A stretch of DNA of 64,000 nt from Parasteatoda lunata (GCA_949128135.1 OX421981.1:42348557-42412556), one strand, 5' to 3'. Numbered from the stretch's first letter, positions 24,461 through 35,915 are shown. Notes: generated by a model from the letters alone, not told the origin. A program made the numbers and translations.

Positions 24461-26266
24461 TTTATAAGCCAATTTTATTAGTTTCAGTGTCCTTAGAGAA
24501 AAAAGTGACAATTATGTAATTAAACTATTAAAATTCTGGAAATAATTTTTTAAAGTAATTTTTAAGGAAACGATTTTTGTGAACTTCAAGAATTTTTTAC
24601 GTGTAAATCATAATTTTTTCCAACTCAATCCTTTATTTTGCTTAATATTATCGTACATCAATATTAAGTATCGCAATCATAAAAAAAATTAAGAGGTTGA
24701 GTTTTGTTTATTTTAGCATTAAAAAAATAAAAAGTGTTTAGCTAAAATATTTATAAAAAAATTTTTATCGCAAAAATTTTTTTATAATTTCTTGACATCA
24801 ATCTTTTTTCTCATAATGCTAAATACCAAATTTTTCAACATAAACTGTCATAATTTTCAATAAAAAAATTACGATAGTTTTAATTGTACTTTTTTGTTTT
24901 GCTTAACATAAGATCGAATAATTTAGCCTATAAAAGAAATCTTGACTTAGTAGTTTATCTACCCCCCCCCCCTTTTTTTTTAATGACCAAAAACAAAATG
25001 ATAATTTTGTTAATAGTAAAAAACATGATATTTAACATTGTGAGAAAAGAAAATGAAGGACAAGAATTATTGTTTTTATTCTATAATATGTGTTTTTGTA
25101 GTGTTACGAAATTAAAGCAGAAATTATGAAACAAGTAGAGTTTTTAAAACATTTATCAGAGCTTCGAAATGCATGTATTAGACCTATTGTCTTTTTATAT
25201 GCACATTTAAATAATTTAAATGTACTGTTTTTTTAAATGCACTGGTTTTTTAAATCTAATTTATTGAATTATTATTACAACATTCTAACCACAGCTAGAA
25301 ACATATTTTTAAAAATACGGAAATTCAGTATTTGTTTGAGTGTAGGTAACTGGGTTTAATGCTACGAATAATGACTATTTTCGAGTTAATTCTTTTTAAA
25401 TAGAATAATCAGTACAGAAGTTCTGAAAATGGAATTAAACGATACATTATTTTCCCCCAAACATTCATTTTGAGCTATGTTCATTTTTTAAACACACAAT
25501 TTGAGCTGTGTCCAAAATAAAAATAAAAATTCACTCACAAAATTCTACCCAATGTAAAGCTTAAATCATTGTCTTTTACTCTAGTAGCTAGATAAAAATA
25601 GAAGCACAAAAATAAACTAAATGTCGTAACATACAACATAACGTTCACTAAAAAAAAATTCTTCATGTTTTTAAGAAACGCTTTTGTTTTTCCAGGTGAC
25701 ACGAATTAACACACGATTTCAACAATTACCTAACAAAAACTAAAGATTCTATACAGGAAAATAAAAAATTATTGAATGATATATGACGATACTTGACATT
25801 TTATCTGAAGACCAAAATTGTTGCAGAAAGAATTTTTTTTCGCCAAATAATTATAGAATGAATGGAGATAATTACAGGGATGAAGAAAAAGTTGCGTATG
25901 TTGTTTACTTTCACTAAGTGTGCCACAGAAAGTGAAACTTCATTATTAATGATACTGAACTAATAAATAATTGTGAGTGACCCGTTGTTCTCGGCGCCAT
26001 TCCGTCACCTGTTGAGACAACGTGCAACATTTTCGAAATTACTTTCTAATCTCTCTGCTCAAGTAATATTTTATATATTTTATATATAAAATATTATATA
26101 TAAAATCATTATATATAATATTATTTATATAATATTATATATAATATTATTTATATATAATATTATTAAAATTATTATATAGAATATTTTTTGTAAACAA
26201 AATCTTAGGCATTTCTAAATTAAAGAATAATTATTTTACACTTCATACAATGTGCGATAAATGTAG
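24461..26266. other. AT-rich spacer
   Basis: No gene is supported. A C10-11 then T8-9 run lies at about 24962-24980. 26068-26175 is an AT-only stretch of TATATATAATATTA near-palindromes. Nothing else is recognised. Confidence 0.45.
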
Positions 26267-27176
26267 GCCAGCCAACTACTAAGCTTTTTGAAAAATATTT
26301 TACAAAGTAGTAGAGATTTAAAAAACAAAGCTAATTTTGGTAATTTTGCCAACATTTTAAAAGCCTCACCTAGAATAAGATTTATTATATTTATTGGAAC
26401 TTCTTTTTTTTAAATGGCGGGCACTTGGAACTATTGTCCACTGGCCTCAGAAAGTGCCAGAACTGCTAACTCTCTTTTTGTTACCCAGTGGGCACCTGCG
26501 GTGAAGCCCCGGCTGTGTGACAGCGTCGCCCACGTCACACTACGACAACCCATTTATAGGGTGGGTCACATTCACACACAAAGGAGAAAGTACATAGAAC
26601 ACAGATAGCGCGAAAGAAACATTCATGCCTTGAACGGGATTCCAACCCAGAACCTTTCTGATGCAAGGACAGTTCCCTGTCCCCTACACAGGCCGGTCAG
26701 CGATTTATTGGAACTACATTTACAGGTTTGTGTGCTCAATGTTGGCTTATAAACCTTTGTCATATAGAATGCGGATAGCATAATACAGAGAAGGCTAGCA
26801 CAAAGATACATTCTGGGTAACAGTGGGATTCGAACCCGCTACCTTCACGCTTTGAACAGCGTTTGGCGGTAGAATGAGATATAATTTGCACGATTATAAA
26901 CATTTGTCAAACAGAAGGACAGCACGAAGGTACATCCAGGATAACAACGGGATTCGAAACCGCTACCCCCACGCTTTGCGCAACGTTTGGCAGACGATAC
27001 CACTCGGCTAGGGAGAGCCCCAGAATGAATGTGATGTTGCATATGAGCTTTTAAATCATTTATACGTAGTGGTGGGGAAAACAAGCTAATATGAATAAAA
27101 AATAATACATTAAAGAATAAACATAGCTACCATTCGAATAAATATTTACAAAAAGTGCAGAAAGTTGGCAGCCCTG
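26267..27176. mobile_element. TGCCAACT-type MITE split by a SINE cluster
   Basis: 26267-26376 and 27025-27176 are the two halves of a MITE like 40919-41194, with GCCAACATTTTAAAAGCCTC on the left and CATATGAGCTTTTAAATCAT then AGTTGGCAGCCCTG on the right. About 650 bp of SINE-type DNA separates them. Confidence 0.8.
26410..27024 (-). mobile_element. cluster of three tRNA-like SINE units (SINE-D)
   Basis: Read on the minus strand, three box B-like sequences stand in a row: GGTTTCGAATCCC (26947-26962 region), GGGTTCGAATCCC (26827-26842) and GGGTTGGAATCCC (26636-26652). The rightmost head also has a box A-like TAGCCGAGTGGTATCG and could fold as a Leu/Ser-type tRNA relic. Each head is followed by similar sequence, so this looks like a dimeric or repeatedly inserted SINE. 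Confidence 0.7.
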
Positions 27177-27902
27177 TAAATGTAATTTGTGTTCTGCTTG
27201 GCTTGATTTTTTCCTATTATCAGAAAATGAATTTTAAAACTAGAAATATTGAAAATTGCTATATTTTGCAAATTTCTTGAGTGTATCGTTGGATTATAAA
27301 TATGTTAAAAGTCAATTCATTAAATGCGTTGTAGAGGCTCGTTCAGAAAAACTTTATAAAATGATAAGAGATTGAATGATAACGCAATAATATTGTCATC
27401 CACTGGAAAACAAGAACAATCGCATCCTCACTGCCTTAATGGTTGGCGACAACAACAGCAGCATTAATAAATAAACCGCATTTTTTTTAAAATGCCTCTA
27501 CAATTCTAGGTATTAGTTTCGATATTTACGTTTCTATAAAACTATAACTCTAACTGATTAAATGCTGATAAGGATGCTGATGAGGAATTTATTTTTTAAT
27601 TATTTCAACGGCGGTGGGATAAAAACTGCCCCACTTATTTTTGAAAATAACATAAACCTTTAAAATTGTATTAATTTTTATCTGTTAAACAACGCGATTT
27701 TTATATGGAGAGAGAGATATTTACAGTGTAAACTAGGTGTTAATGAAAAAATTATGTAAAAAGAGTATGCAAAAGAAATGTATTTCGAATCTGTTTAATT
27801 ATCATAGCTCGCATTAAATTAATAATAATCGTGAGTTTCTTATCTGAGTTTAAATTTTTAAAATATATTATCCCTCTGCATAGCAGATCTCGAGAAATCT
27901 CT

Positions 27903-27936
<34 letters not shown>
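27177..27936. other. spacer with SINE-B fragment
   Basis: 27395-27475 matches the SINE-B body (CACTGGAAAACAAGAACAAT). 27610-27633 repeats 6498-6520 (GGCGGTGGGATAAAAACTGC). A T tract lies at 27909-27936. No gene. Confidence 0.55.
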
Positions 27937-27939
<3 letters not shown>

Positions 27940-28260
27940 TGCCCTAACGGGCATGCTAAAATACAGGGTTTATGCATGCCCGAATAAAGTTTTTACACTT
28001 TTATGGTCACTCAATCGCTTTGATGATCCGACGACTTGCATGAGGAACCATAGAACAGTTAATTTTGCATGGACGGATCCCGCACGACTTCGGACCCTTC
28101 AAAGACGGATCAAAGTGCTTGACTTTGTTGATCTACTGAGAACCATAATTTATGTTCAGTCCACAGCAGGACAATTTTGTTCCTTAGGAAAAATTGATAT
28201 TGAAAGTAAAGATATTTCTTGGAAATTATTGTTCAAAGAAAAATTGTTCAAGAAATAAAA
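27937..28260 (+). other. unrecognised open stretch
   Basis: 101 codons open from 27953 to 28258, with a less AT-biased middle (MRNHRTVNFAWTDPARLRTL). It begins at a perfect hairpin CATGCCC-TAAC-GGGCATG (27938-27955) that follows a T run. I recognise no domain. It is more likely a repeat fragment than a gene. Confidence 0.25.
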
Positions 28261-28264
28261 ATGT

Positions 28265-28425
28265 GTTTTCCTCAAAATTCAAGTAGCTTTTCCAAAAGTT
28301 CAAGTAAAAGTAGTAATGCAAAATGTTACTAAAGTAAACAAAAGTACACATTTTTTACCAACTTTTACTTTATACATGTAGTTCACAAACTACTTTTTTC
28401 ACTTTTATTTGCATTACTTTTTCAA
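28265..28425. repeat. palindromic repeat of AAAAGTA/TACTTTT units
   Basis: TTCAAGTAAAAGTAGTAATG and, further right, TTTGCATTACTTTTTCAA pair with each other. CTTTTACTT motifs occur on both strands. It is the kind of fold-back seen in short TIR elements; ends not defined. Confidence 0.5.
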
Positions 28426-28645
28426 CGATAATTTAATTATTATTATGAACCGTTGTATCTACTGAAGGTCACAGCACATATCGCTTAGTTTTATTTATTT
28501 TATTTCACTTAATAGCTTTCTAACACAACAAAGAACAATATTTCGCGGTCTTCTTTTTAAGTTGGTCGATATAACACAATATGACAGTGCACAATATATT
28601 TTATTTTATATTTATATATTATATATTTTATATTATATATTTTAT

Positions 28646-28894
28646 AACCGTCGTTGAACAGCCGACCCAGTTTAGGGTTTACGGCTACTTAAGTTAAACT
28701 CCATAGCCTTGTAATTTTGAAGCCAATCCAGAAGACAAGGGAACTCCTGGATCAAGTAGTGGGAGAAATTTGCCTTCGTGGAAGACTTTTTGATGCTCGC
28801 AATTGCGTTACACTAACTCGCAATTGCTTTACATGAAGAGGAAAACCACGAAAACCATGGCGAGCGCTCTTTTCCCTGAGCCACCACGGCTCCA
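28646..28894 (-). mobile_element. SINE-A with internal deletion
   Basis: On the minus strand it has the start of the head (GAGCCGTGGTGGCTCAGGG) fused to the 3' body and tail (GTCGGCTGTTCAACGACGGT). The central part including box B is missing. Confidence 0.8.
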
Positions 28895-29214
28895 GTGTAC
28901 AAAATAACAGTAACTTAAAAAATTTAATCAAAAGCTATGTGCTATGTCAGTTTTCAAATTAAGCACATAAAGCTATGTCCATTTTTTCAAGCGCACACTT
29001 CAAGCTATGCTTAGTTCTAAAAACATACGTTTTGATCGACTGTCATTTTTCTTTCAGATACTACTTCAAACTATACCTATTTTCTTAAATACGTATTTTG
29101 CATGTTTCATGAGATGTCCCTTGTTCGAAATTCAGCTATGAGAGTTAGAAAAGAATTTGGTTCATGCTGACCATAAAGCAGACGTAAAATTTTACCCTTG
29201 GATTCGAATTTTCT

Positions 29215-29440
29215 TGCTCTCAAGTTCACCATGTTTCTGTGGTTTTCCTCTACATGTAGCACAAATCTAGGTCAGTTTTATTTAAAATGTCCTCCTAGAA
29301 GGCTAGATTCTCCAAATGCGCAATTCAGAGGTTACCTTGTCTTCTGAGTAGTGCTCGAAATTACAAGTCCATGGAGTTGAGCATTGTTAGCCATAAGCCC
29401 AAAATTGGGTTGATTGATTAATGGCGATTTTAAAATAAGA
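29215..29440 (+). mobile_element. SINE-A, 5'-truncated diverged copy
   Basis: The body from GTGGTTTTCCTCTACATGTA to GGCGATTTTAAAATAAG follows the SINE-A 3' half with many substitutions, so it is older than its neighbour. Confidence 0.7.
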
Positions 29441-29488
29441 TATAATTCGCGTTTCAAGTTAGGTCCATTTTAATCAATACGTTTTTAA

Positions 29489-29888
29489 GAGCCGTAGTGG
29501 CTCAAGGGTTAAAGCGCTTGTTTCTCAATAAGGTGACCCGGGTTTGAATCCCAGAGGTGGCTGCTCGCTGCGAATCCCACTGACACCTCGCACCCACCAC
29601 AGTGCTGTTGTGAAATATCCTCAGTGGTAGACGGATCATGGGTTAGAGTCACCGTGCCGTCAGGCTAACCCTGGGAGGTTCTCCTGGTCTTCCTCTCCAT
29701 GTAACGCAAGTGCGGGTTAGTTCCCCCAAATAAGTCCTGCATGAAAGCAAATTTCTCTCAATCCTTGATCCAGGAGTTCCCTTGTCTACTGGATTGGGTT
29801 CAAAATTATATGGCGACAGAGTTGAAAAATGCTTGCCATAAACTCAAAATTAGGTCGGCTGTTCAACGACGGTTATAAAATAAAGTAA
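29489..29888 (+). mobile_element. SINE-A, full-length tRNA-derived SINE (400 bp)
   Basis: Head with GTAGTGGCTCAAGGGTTAAA (box A region) and GGGTTTGAATCCC (box B). The body has GAAATATCCTCAGTGGTAGA and CATGTAACGCAAGTGCGGGT; the tail is GGTTATAAAATAAAGT. An exact 13-bp duplication AATACGTTTTTAA lies at 29476-29488 and 29889-29901. Confidence 0.93.
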
Positions 29889-30115
29889 AATACGTTTTTA
29901 ATGCGCGTATTTAAAGCTTCGTCCATTTTTTAACAGAGCCTGTTGCGCTATGTCCAAAATAAAAATATCGTAACTAAAAAATAAATGTGAGTCGAGGTCA
30001 CTTTCATCGCTACAAAGAAATAAACTCGATCACTAAAACAACTCGGTCAGTAAAGTTTCCTAAATTTGAATATAACTCTCTAATCCTTTCTAATGATTTA
30101 CGATCTTCTTTGTTA

Positions 30116-30377
30116 TACAATTCCCAGCTCTACAGCCATTGTTGAAGAAAACTACGATTATATGTTCTGCTTGGTTAAGCCTTTCGCTCTTGAAATACCG
30201 TTATACAGTGAACTTGTGGAGCTTTATTTCACTTTCCAACAATGGCCTGATGACTTGCGTGACCATATGAACCCACCTTTGACACAGAGCATTGTTAACG
30301 GATGGCTGGAAGCTATGTCCCTGCCGAAGAGTTCATCGACCGCAATTGAGTCCTACTTAAGAGAGAACATCGCTTAA
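30116..30377 (+). CDS. candidate terminal exon, product not recognised
   Basis: An open frame of 86 codons to TAA at 30375-30377, with base composition and codon use unlike the surrounding AT-rich repeats. A plausible acceptor TTATACAATTCCCAG|CTCT stands before it; an ATG-initiated reading from 30093 is the alternative. The peptide has aromatic and acidic stretches (ENYDYMFCLVKPFALEIP, VELYFTFQQWPDDLRDHM, NGWLEAMSLPK) and ends SYLRENIA. AATAAA follows at 30513-30518. I do not recognise the family. It could be the last exon of a plus-strand gene whose earlier exons I cannot place, or a processed pseudogene fragment. Confidence 0.45.
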
Positions 30378-30512
30378 GTTGGAAGCGTGACAACAGAAAG
30401 TGAAAATACTTAAGAAAAATAATTTGAATGAACTCATTAAGCGTGGAAGAAAGAAAAAGTGTTGGCGAGTCTAATTGAGATGAAGCAATTCAATCGCGTT
30501 GATTTATGCGAA

Positions 30513-30518
30513 AATAAA
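30513..30518 (+). terminator. possible poly(A) signal after the 30377 stop
   Basis: AATAAA about 135 bp downstream of the candidate terminal exon, a normal 3' UTR distance. Chance occurrence is possible in this AT-rich DNA. Confidence 0.3.
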
Positions 30519-30535
30519 TAGCGTTGGGTAATGCC

Positions 30536-30863
30536 TTTTAATTTTTGGAAGATTTTAAACTGTTCGTGATCTTGGAGATTTGTTTTTAATCCTTTAACCC
30601 ATTTGTGACTTTTATTGGGACGGTTTCTTTTTCAAAAAGAGAAAAAGTAATATCGCACGTGTTTCATTATTAGTATTTAGTAGGCAAAAGCAAGGTAGTT
30701 CTTTCCACATCAGTATAACAATGATATAAATATTTATATTTAGATTTAAAGTCAAGGCAAAGTGCTTTTTAAAGGCTAAAGTAGGAACAGAACGAAACTT
30801 CCACTTGGTGTGTAAGCAAATGTGCTAGCTGTAAACAAACATACTAGCTGTAAACAAATATAT
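30536..30863. other. spacer
   Basis: AT-rich. Two adjacent TACTAGCTGTAAACAAA-like units at 30824-30860. No gene. Confidence 0.4.
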
Positions 30864-31931
30864 GGGTGATTCTCACGAAACATGACAATTCGGACCAAAA
30901 CATTTCTTCAAATTTAAAGTCTTCAAAATAATCTAATTTTTTTTTTTTTTTTTTGTATACTTCTTTAGTTACACTTATTAATACCTTTGAGACAGCATTG
31001 TAGTTTATTTAACATTTGCTCGAGAAAAAAAAATAAAATAGAAATTCACCAAATCTTGAATGCCAGGAAAACGACATATTAGCTTATAAATTTGAAAAAA
31101 AAACAGTCATTTCAAGCTATTAGTAAGTAACAAAACCTAGGCCTTTATGTTGGGTGAACCATGAATTGTCTAAATTAATTGTTTTATCCACTGTAGAAAG
31201 AATCAAAAATGTTTTTGTTGCTGATATGTACAGAATAAAATTGTGCGTAGTAATCTATCATTAAATAAAAAAAAAGTTTGACTGCATTCAGTCATATAAC
31301 AATCTTACATAAACTTGATATTAGGTTAATATTTGCTTTACATTCAACAGTTTAAAAATTTTTCTGGTAACTGTTTTAATTTCATGTCATTCATAAACCA
31401 GGAAAATGACTGCCAGGATAATGACAAATTCGCCATTTTATAGCATATAACTTTACTTTAATTTAATATTTTGGCCTAAGACGGTTATATTCTGTAAAAT
31501 ACAACATTAATTCATAAAATAACTCAGATAAATCTATGTAGTTTATGTTATTTATGATTTCAAGAAGCCAGAAAAATGACAACATAAAAACCTACTCAAC
31601 TTGAAAATTTTTTTAAATAGATTTTGAACCAGAAAATTGGTTCTTTATTCATTTAACAAGACATGTTCATATAGGAGGGTATCTAATCAATCTATTAACA
31701 TAAGATATTGATTGCTGGCTCTAACTATTTTGGTTATAAACCACTAAATAAAAGTAGCCAGCAAAATGACAGATTTTCTTGGGACAAACAATTTATTGCC
31801 AGCAAAAATTATTTTAAACGAAGTTTTTGTAAATAATACCCTCTGTGTATATTCTAGAAATGCTTACAACGGTTGAGATAAAAAAAATTAGATATTGAAA
31901 AATTTATGGGAAGTTTTGAAGCTAGTTTTGA
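30864..31931. mobile_element. element R2, truncated inverted copy
   Basis: Starts TGGGTGATTCTCACGAAACA after TA. It runs antiparallel to 52666-53948, keeping five of the 15-mers as GCCAGGAAAATGACA variants (31068-31770). Similarity stops after TTTTGAAGCTAGTT near 31930, so the last ~200 bp and the other terminus are lost. Confidence 0.85.
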
Positions 31932-32202
31932 ACAAGCAATAGTACTACTACTTTAAAAATTTACGGGAACTGTCTAAAAAATCTTAATTAGGCAATACTG
32001 ATAAAAGGTGGAGCAATTGTACTTTTTACTACAAAATTCTTATTAATTTGTATTTATAGCCCATTTTTTTAATACTTTTTCTTAAATTCTAATTAAATAC
32101 TACAGAAAGGTGTGTACTAACACGATGACTCTTAACATAACGTTCGAAATCCATGATAAATAGGACTAGGATCGCAAGTGGCTTCAGACTCGTATGAGAC
32201 GT
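31932..32202. other. AT-rich spacer
   Basis: Follows the broken end of the R2 element. Nothing recognised. Confidence 0.4.
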
Positions 32203-32329
<127 letters not shown>

Positions 32330-32469
32330 GTTAACTCATAAAATTTATTAACAATGAAACATTCAAATAAAAAAGTTCGGATAAATTAGAATAAGCAAAC
32401 CTGAAAGTAAAACGGAAATTAGAAAGAAAACTCAGAAACAAACCTTTCATATGTAGCTTTTTTCGGGGG

Positions 32470-32830
32470 AAATAAATCTATCTTAAGAGGACGCCATACC
32501 GCGGAAGAAAACTTTTTCGCAAATTCTCTTTCTCCTTCGTTATTATTTTAAAATTTGTGTGTAGAAAAAGTAAGTTAAAAAGAAAGTGTAGAAAAAGTGA
32601 CTTCAAGACAAACCTAGAGTAAGCCATGAAGTTTCAAATAATGAAAAGAAAATTTTAAAATATACAAATCAAAAGAAATTATGCGATGATAACTTTGATG
32701 TACGCAACGGAAAAATTACCTTCTAATAATTTGTTTGCATTAAGTGTTTTTTTTTTTTTTTTTTTTTTTTTTTTCAGCAATTGAAACTTCATGACTTTCT
32801 CTATGTTTGGCTGAACTTACTTTTTCTATC
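32470..32830. repeat. fold-back repeat, copy 1
   Basis: ACAAACCTAGAGTAAGCCAT and its imperfect complement at 32784-32813 (TGAAACTTCATGACTTTCTC, TATGTTTGG) give a hairpin of about 200 bp. Similar to 38190-38510. A long T run lies inside at 32748-32774. Confidence 0.75.
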
Positions 32831-32835
32831 TTTTA

Positions 32836-33125
32836 AATTTGAAATAAGTAGTTGTTGTCGTCAACCATTAAGTCCGAGTGGGTGCGATTGTTCTTGTTTT
32901 CCTGTGGCGCCATCTATGGCCAAGAATTCAACTTCTGCCGCACCTATACGTCAAACCCATATTTAGGGTGGACTCATTCATACATCCATTCATTCATCTA
33001 CAGATAGTAATTTTGACCTAATCCCGAAACCGATGTATCTCCCGTTCAGTACCCCCAGAGGTATTGGTTTGTTAAGGAACATGGAGTACTTTTTGACCCG
33101 ACAGATTTAACAGGCACATCTCGGC
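32836..33125 (-). mobile_element. SINE-B copy
   Basis: On the minus strand it follows 4735-5060: GTACTCCATGTTCC, CCAATACCTCTGGGGGTACT, GAGTCCACCCTAAATATGGG, ATAGATGGCGCCACAGGAAA. The tRNA-like head is missing. Confidence 0.75.
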
Positions 33126-33195
33126 ATTTGTTTAATTTTCGTTACCACTTTTAAAAATTTAGAAGAGTCGCGGGAACTCTGAACTACTTAAACAT

Positions 33196-33676
33196 TTAAC
33201 CCTTCGCACTCCGGGTACTTTTATTTGCTGTTTGATTTACGAATTGATTGCGTTGATTACGAATTATTTACGAATTGATTGGTCCGTTCGATCACGATTG
33301 CACTCGAAGCTCTTTCAGCTGTTAAAAAAAAAAAGGATGCAACCACTAACATTTTGAAATTTTTTTTTACAAACTTACCTTGTAATACCCTGAGATCACT
33401 GAATGAAGTGGTAACTGAACATTAATGTGAAAAAAATTTCCCATTTAGAGTGGTGGGTAATTTACAGGTGACAGTGGTGACTGACAGTCACCTCTCGAGT
33501 GCAAAGGGTTAATATAAACACTATAGCATTTAAAATTCGCAATATACTATTGTTATACACTTTCAAATTTCTCAAAATATTGTGGTTACCAATTATCAAG
33601 GTATAAAACTTCTTAATTTTAAAGTGGTGACTGTTGATGTTGACTCCATGGAGATATTCGAGTGCAAAAGGGACAA
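33196..33676. mobile_element. TTAA MITE A' interrupted by a TTAA MITE A
   Basis: 33196-33282 matches the left end of 35916-36116 and 33513-33676 matches its remainder. Between them, 33283-33512 matches the MITE at 15390-15769 in order (TTGCACTCGAAG to CACCTCTCGAGTGCAAAGGG, then TTAA). This is one MITE inserted in another. Confidence 0.7.
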
Positions 33677-33852
33677 AAAAGTAGCATAGCTACCAGCCCT
33701 AATGTCCTTGCTTTCCAGAATGTTTAAAACGGTAGCCAACTGTTTGTTTAAGATTGATTTAAAGTAATTTTGCACATTACATATGAATGATCCCCAAGTT
33801 TTTATAAAAAGCCATTTACATTTTGCTCCTTCGTGATGAGGCTTTTAAAATG

Positions 33853-34127
33853 CAAGACTGCCAACTTTTTACACTTTTTAGGAACATTTCTTCTAGTGGT
33901 AACTAAGTTTACGTTATAATGTATAATACATTAAAACATAAAAATTACAAAACATAACGTATAATGTATTATACATATATATAACGTATACATATATAAC
34001 GTATACATATATAACGTATAATGTATTATACATTATACGTTATTATGTATAATACATTAAAACATAAACAAAGCAAAACCTCTAGAACAAAATTTTACAA
34101 AAAGAGCAGAAAGTATGCAGTCCGGTA
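33853..34127. mobile_element. TGCCAACT-type MITE with palindromic TA-rich centre
   Basis: Left end AAGACTGCCAACTTTTTACA, right end GCAGAAAGTATGCAGTCC. The centre 33955-34060 is a run of near-palindromes (AACGTATAATGTATTATACA type) able to form cruciforms. Confidence 0.65.
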
Positions 34128-34407
34128 CAGGGTTGAAAGCGAAACGGAAAAGAGGAAAGGTTGGTAGTAAAACCTTTTCGGCTATAGCTAGTTTTTGGGA
34201 GGAGTTTACTTATTCTTTTTTAAAACTATTCAACAATATCTACTTTATCTTGGAAAAGAAGTAGTATTATATATATGTTAAAATTATAAAAGAAATCTTG
34301 ATAAATTCAGATATTTTATTTTTTTCGAAAAAAAAAGCTGGAATGAAATGTCTTTTTAACCAGTTTTTTCTCTTTTCCGAATTGCTATATAAGGGCTTTC
34401 AGCCATG
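34128..34407 (+). mobile_element. hAT-type MITE (family M1)
   Basis: Starts CAGGGTTGAAAGCGAAACGG and ends GGCTTTCAGCCATG. Target duplication GTCCGGTA/GACCGGTA (7 of 8), directly abutting the MITE at 33853. Confidence 0.9.
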
Positions 34408-35210
34408 GACCGGTAAACGTAATGGAGAAGCAAATTATTGCGAAGGTAAATTGTAAAGTAACGCGAAAGGTTAAGCCCAACTTTTAGTAAACTCCACAGC
34501 ATAAAAAAAAACAAAAATTCAGTATGAAAATCTATATAAATTGAATCGACCAGCCTCCAATGACAGCTAGTCTATTACATAGAAAAAAAACATCACAATC
34601 GAAGCTTAATTCGATCTTTATATTGACATTTGCTTACATAAAAAAGTGGTAAAATAAATTTTCAATTATTTTTTAATCTTAATATATTTAAGTGGGTGCT
34701 CGAATTAAAAATTTTAATTTATTGGCATCTAAATTTTTTTTATTTCAAATTTTTTTTCAGGTGAAATCAAATTTTTCACCTGTAACAGGGAAAAAAACTA
34801 AATTCAATAATTTGTTTTCGGAACTATACAGATTAAGTGGGGTTTTATGTGTTATGTCATGGGTCAAAGAAATCTTCAAAATAATAATAATAATAATACG
34901 GATAGTTATTAGCAATTCCAATTTTTGGACTTATTATTTTTTTAAAAAAAGTACAATTTCTAAAGGAATTTGAAAAAACTCTTTTAAAGTAGTTATTCGA
35001 AGAAATTTTAAGAGCTTTCTAAACATAAAAATAAAGTAATAATTCTGCAGAACAATCTTTTCTTTTTGAAATTAAAATAAAAATTATTCTCCCTCTTGCG
35101 CAGATAAAAGTAAAAATTTTTTTAAAATACAAGGCTACCAACTTTCTTCTCTTTTTAGGAAAATTTCTTGTTGTGGTAACTAAATTTACATTTCAGTGTA
35201 TGATTCTTTG
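34408..35210. other. AT-rich spacer, then the start of a TGCCAACT-type MITE
   Basis: No gene is supported; the frame at 34692-34973 is low complexity. From about 35131, GGCTACCAACTTTCTTCTCT is the left end of a MITE split by the hAT insertion. Confidence 0.45.
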
Positions 35211-35489
35211 CAGGGGTGAAAGCGAGACGGAAAATAGGAAAGGCTGGTAGTGAAACCTTTTCAGTTATAGCTAGTTTTGGGGAGGAGTTTACATATTCAT
35301 TTTTTAAATTTTTCAACACTATCCACTTAATCTTCGAAAAGTAGCAGTTTTATATATATGCTAAAATTTTAAAAGAAATCTTGATAGTTACAGATATTTT
35401 ATTTTTTTCGAAAAAAATGCTCGAATGAAATGTCTTACGTACCAGTTTTTTCTCTTTTCCGTCTTGCTATATAACGGCTTTCACCCATG
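35211..35489 (+). mobile_element. hAT-type MITE (family M1)
   Basis: Ends CAGGGGTGAAAGCGAGACGG and GGCTTTCACCCATG. Target duplication ATTCTTTG/ATTCTATG (7 of 8). It is inserted into a TGCCAACT-type MITE that starts near 35131. Confidence 0.9.
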
Positions 35490-35915
35490 ATTCTATGATT
35501 AATAATTTTGGTTTAAAGTTATCTTGCACATTACATATGAATGTTCCACAAGTTCGAATCAAAAGCCATTAATATTTAGCTCTTTCTTGATGAGCCTTTT
35601 AAATTGCAGAGCTGTCAACTTTCTATGTTTTTTAGAAAATTTTACTTTTGAGATACTAAGTTTCAGTTTTAGTGAATGATTTTTTTTTTTTTAAGATTTA
35701 AAGTGTTTTGCACGCCACTACAAATTAATTATTCAAAACTTCATATGAAACGTTAGTGTTGACGTTTAGTTTTGACGTTAAATGTAAACGTTGAATATGG
35801 ACAAATTAACTGAAAATTCTAAAGACTTTTGTTTTTGATTGTCAATTTCAAATAAATAATTATCCATAAATTCTAATTGGTGGCTGCCATATTAACAACG
35901 TCTGACATCGGATGC
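35490..35915. other. diverged TGCCAACT-type MITE material
   Basis: 35506-35620 parallels 33770-33860, including TTGCACATTACATATGAATG and a GCAGAGCTGTCAACTTTCTA start. Boundaries are unclear. No gene. Confidence 0.5.

Larger units (their letters stand above)
28925..29990. repeat. ~33-bp minisatellite interrupted by two SINEs
   Basis: AAGCTATGTCCATTTTTTCA-type units lie at 28935-29110, 29430-29475 and 29890-29960. The gaps are filled by SINE-A sequences. A weaker relative occurs at 25460-25520 (TTTGAGCTGTGTCCAAAATA). Confidence 0.65.

Noticed and set aside
26945..27024. A functional tRNA gene on the minus strand
   Set aside because: Box A- and box B-like sequences are present, but the acceptor stem and arms do not pair cleanly and the unit is repeated as SINE heads next to it.
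27953..28258. 101-codon ORF as a gene
   Set aside because: Starts in a hairpin after a T tract and ends in low-complexity AT sequence; no recognised domain.
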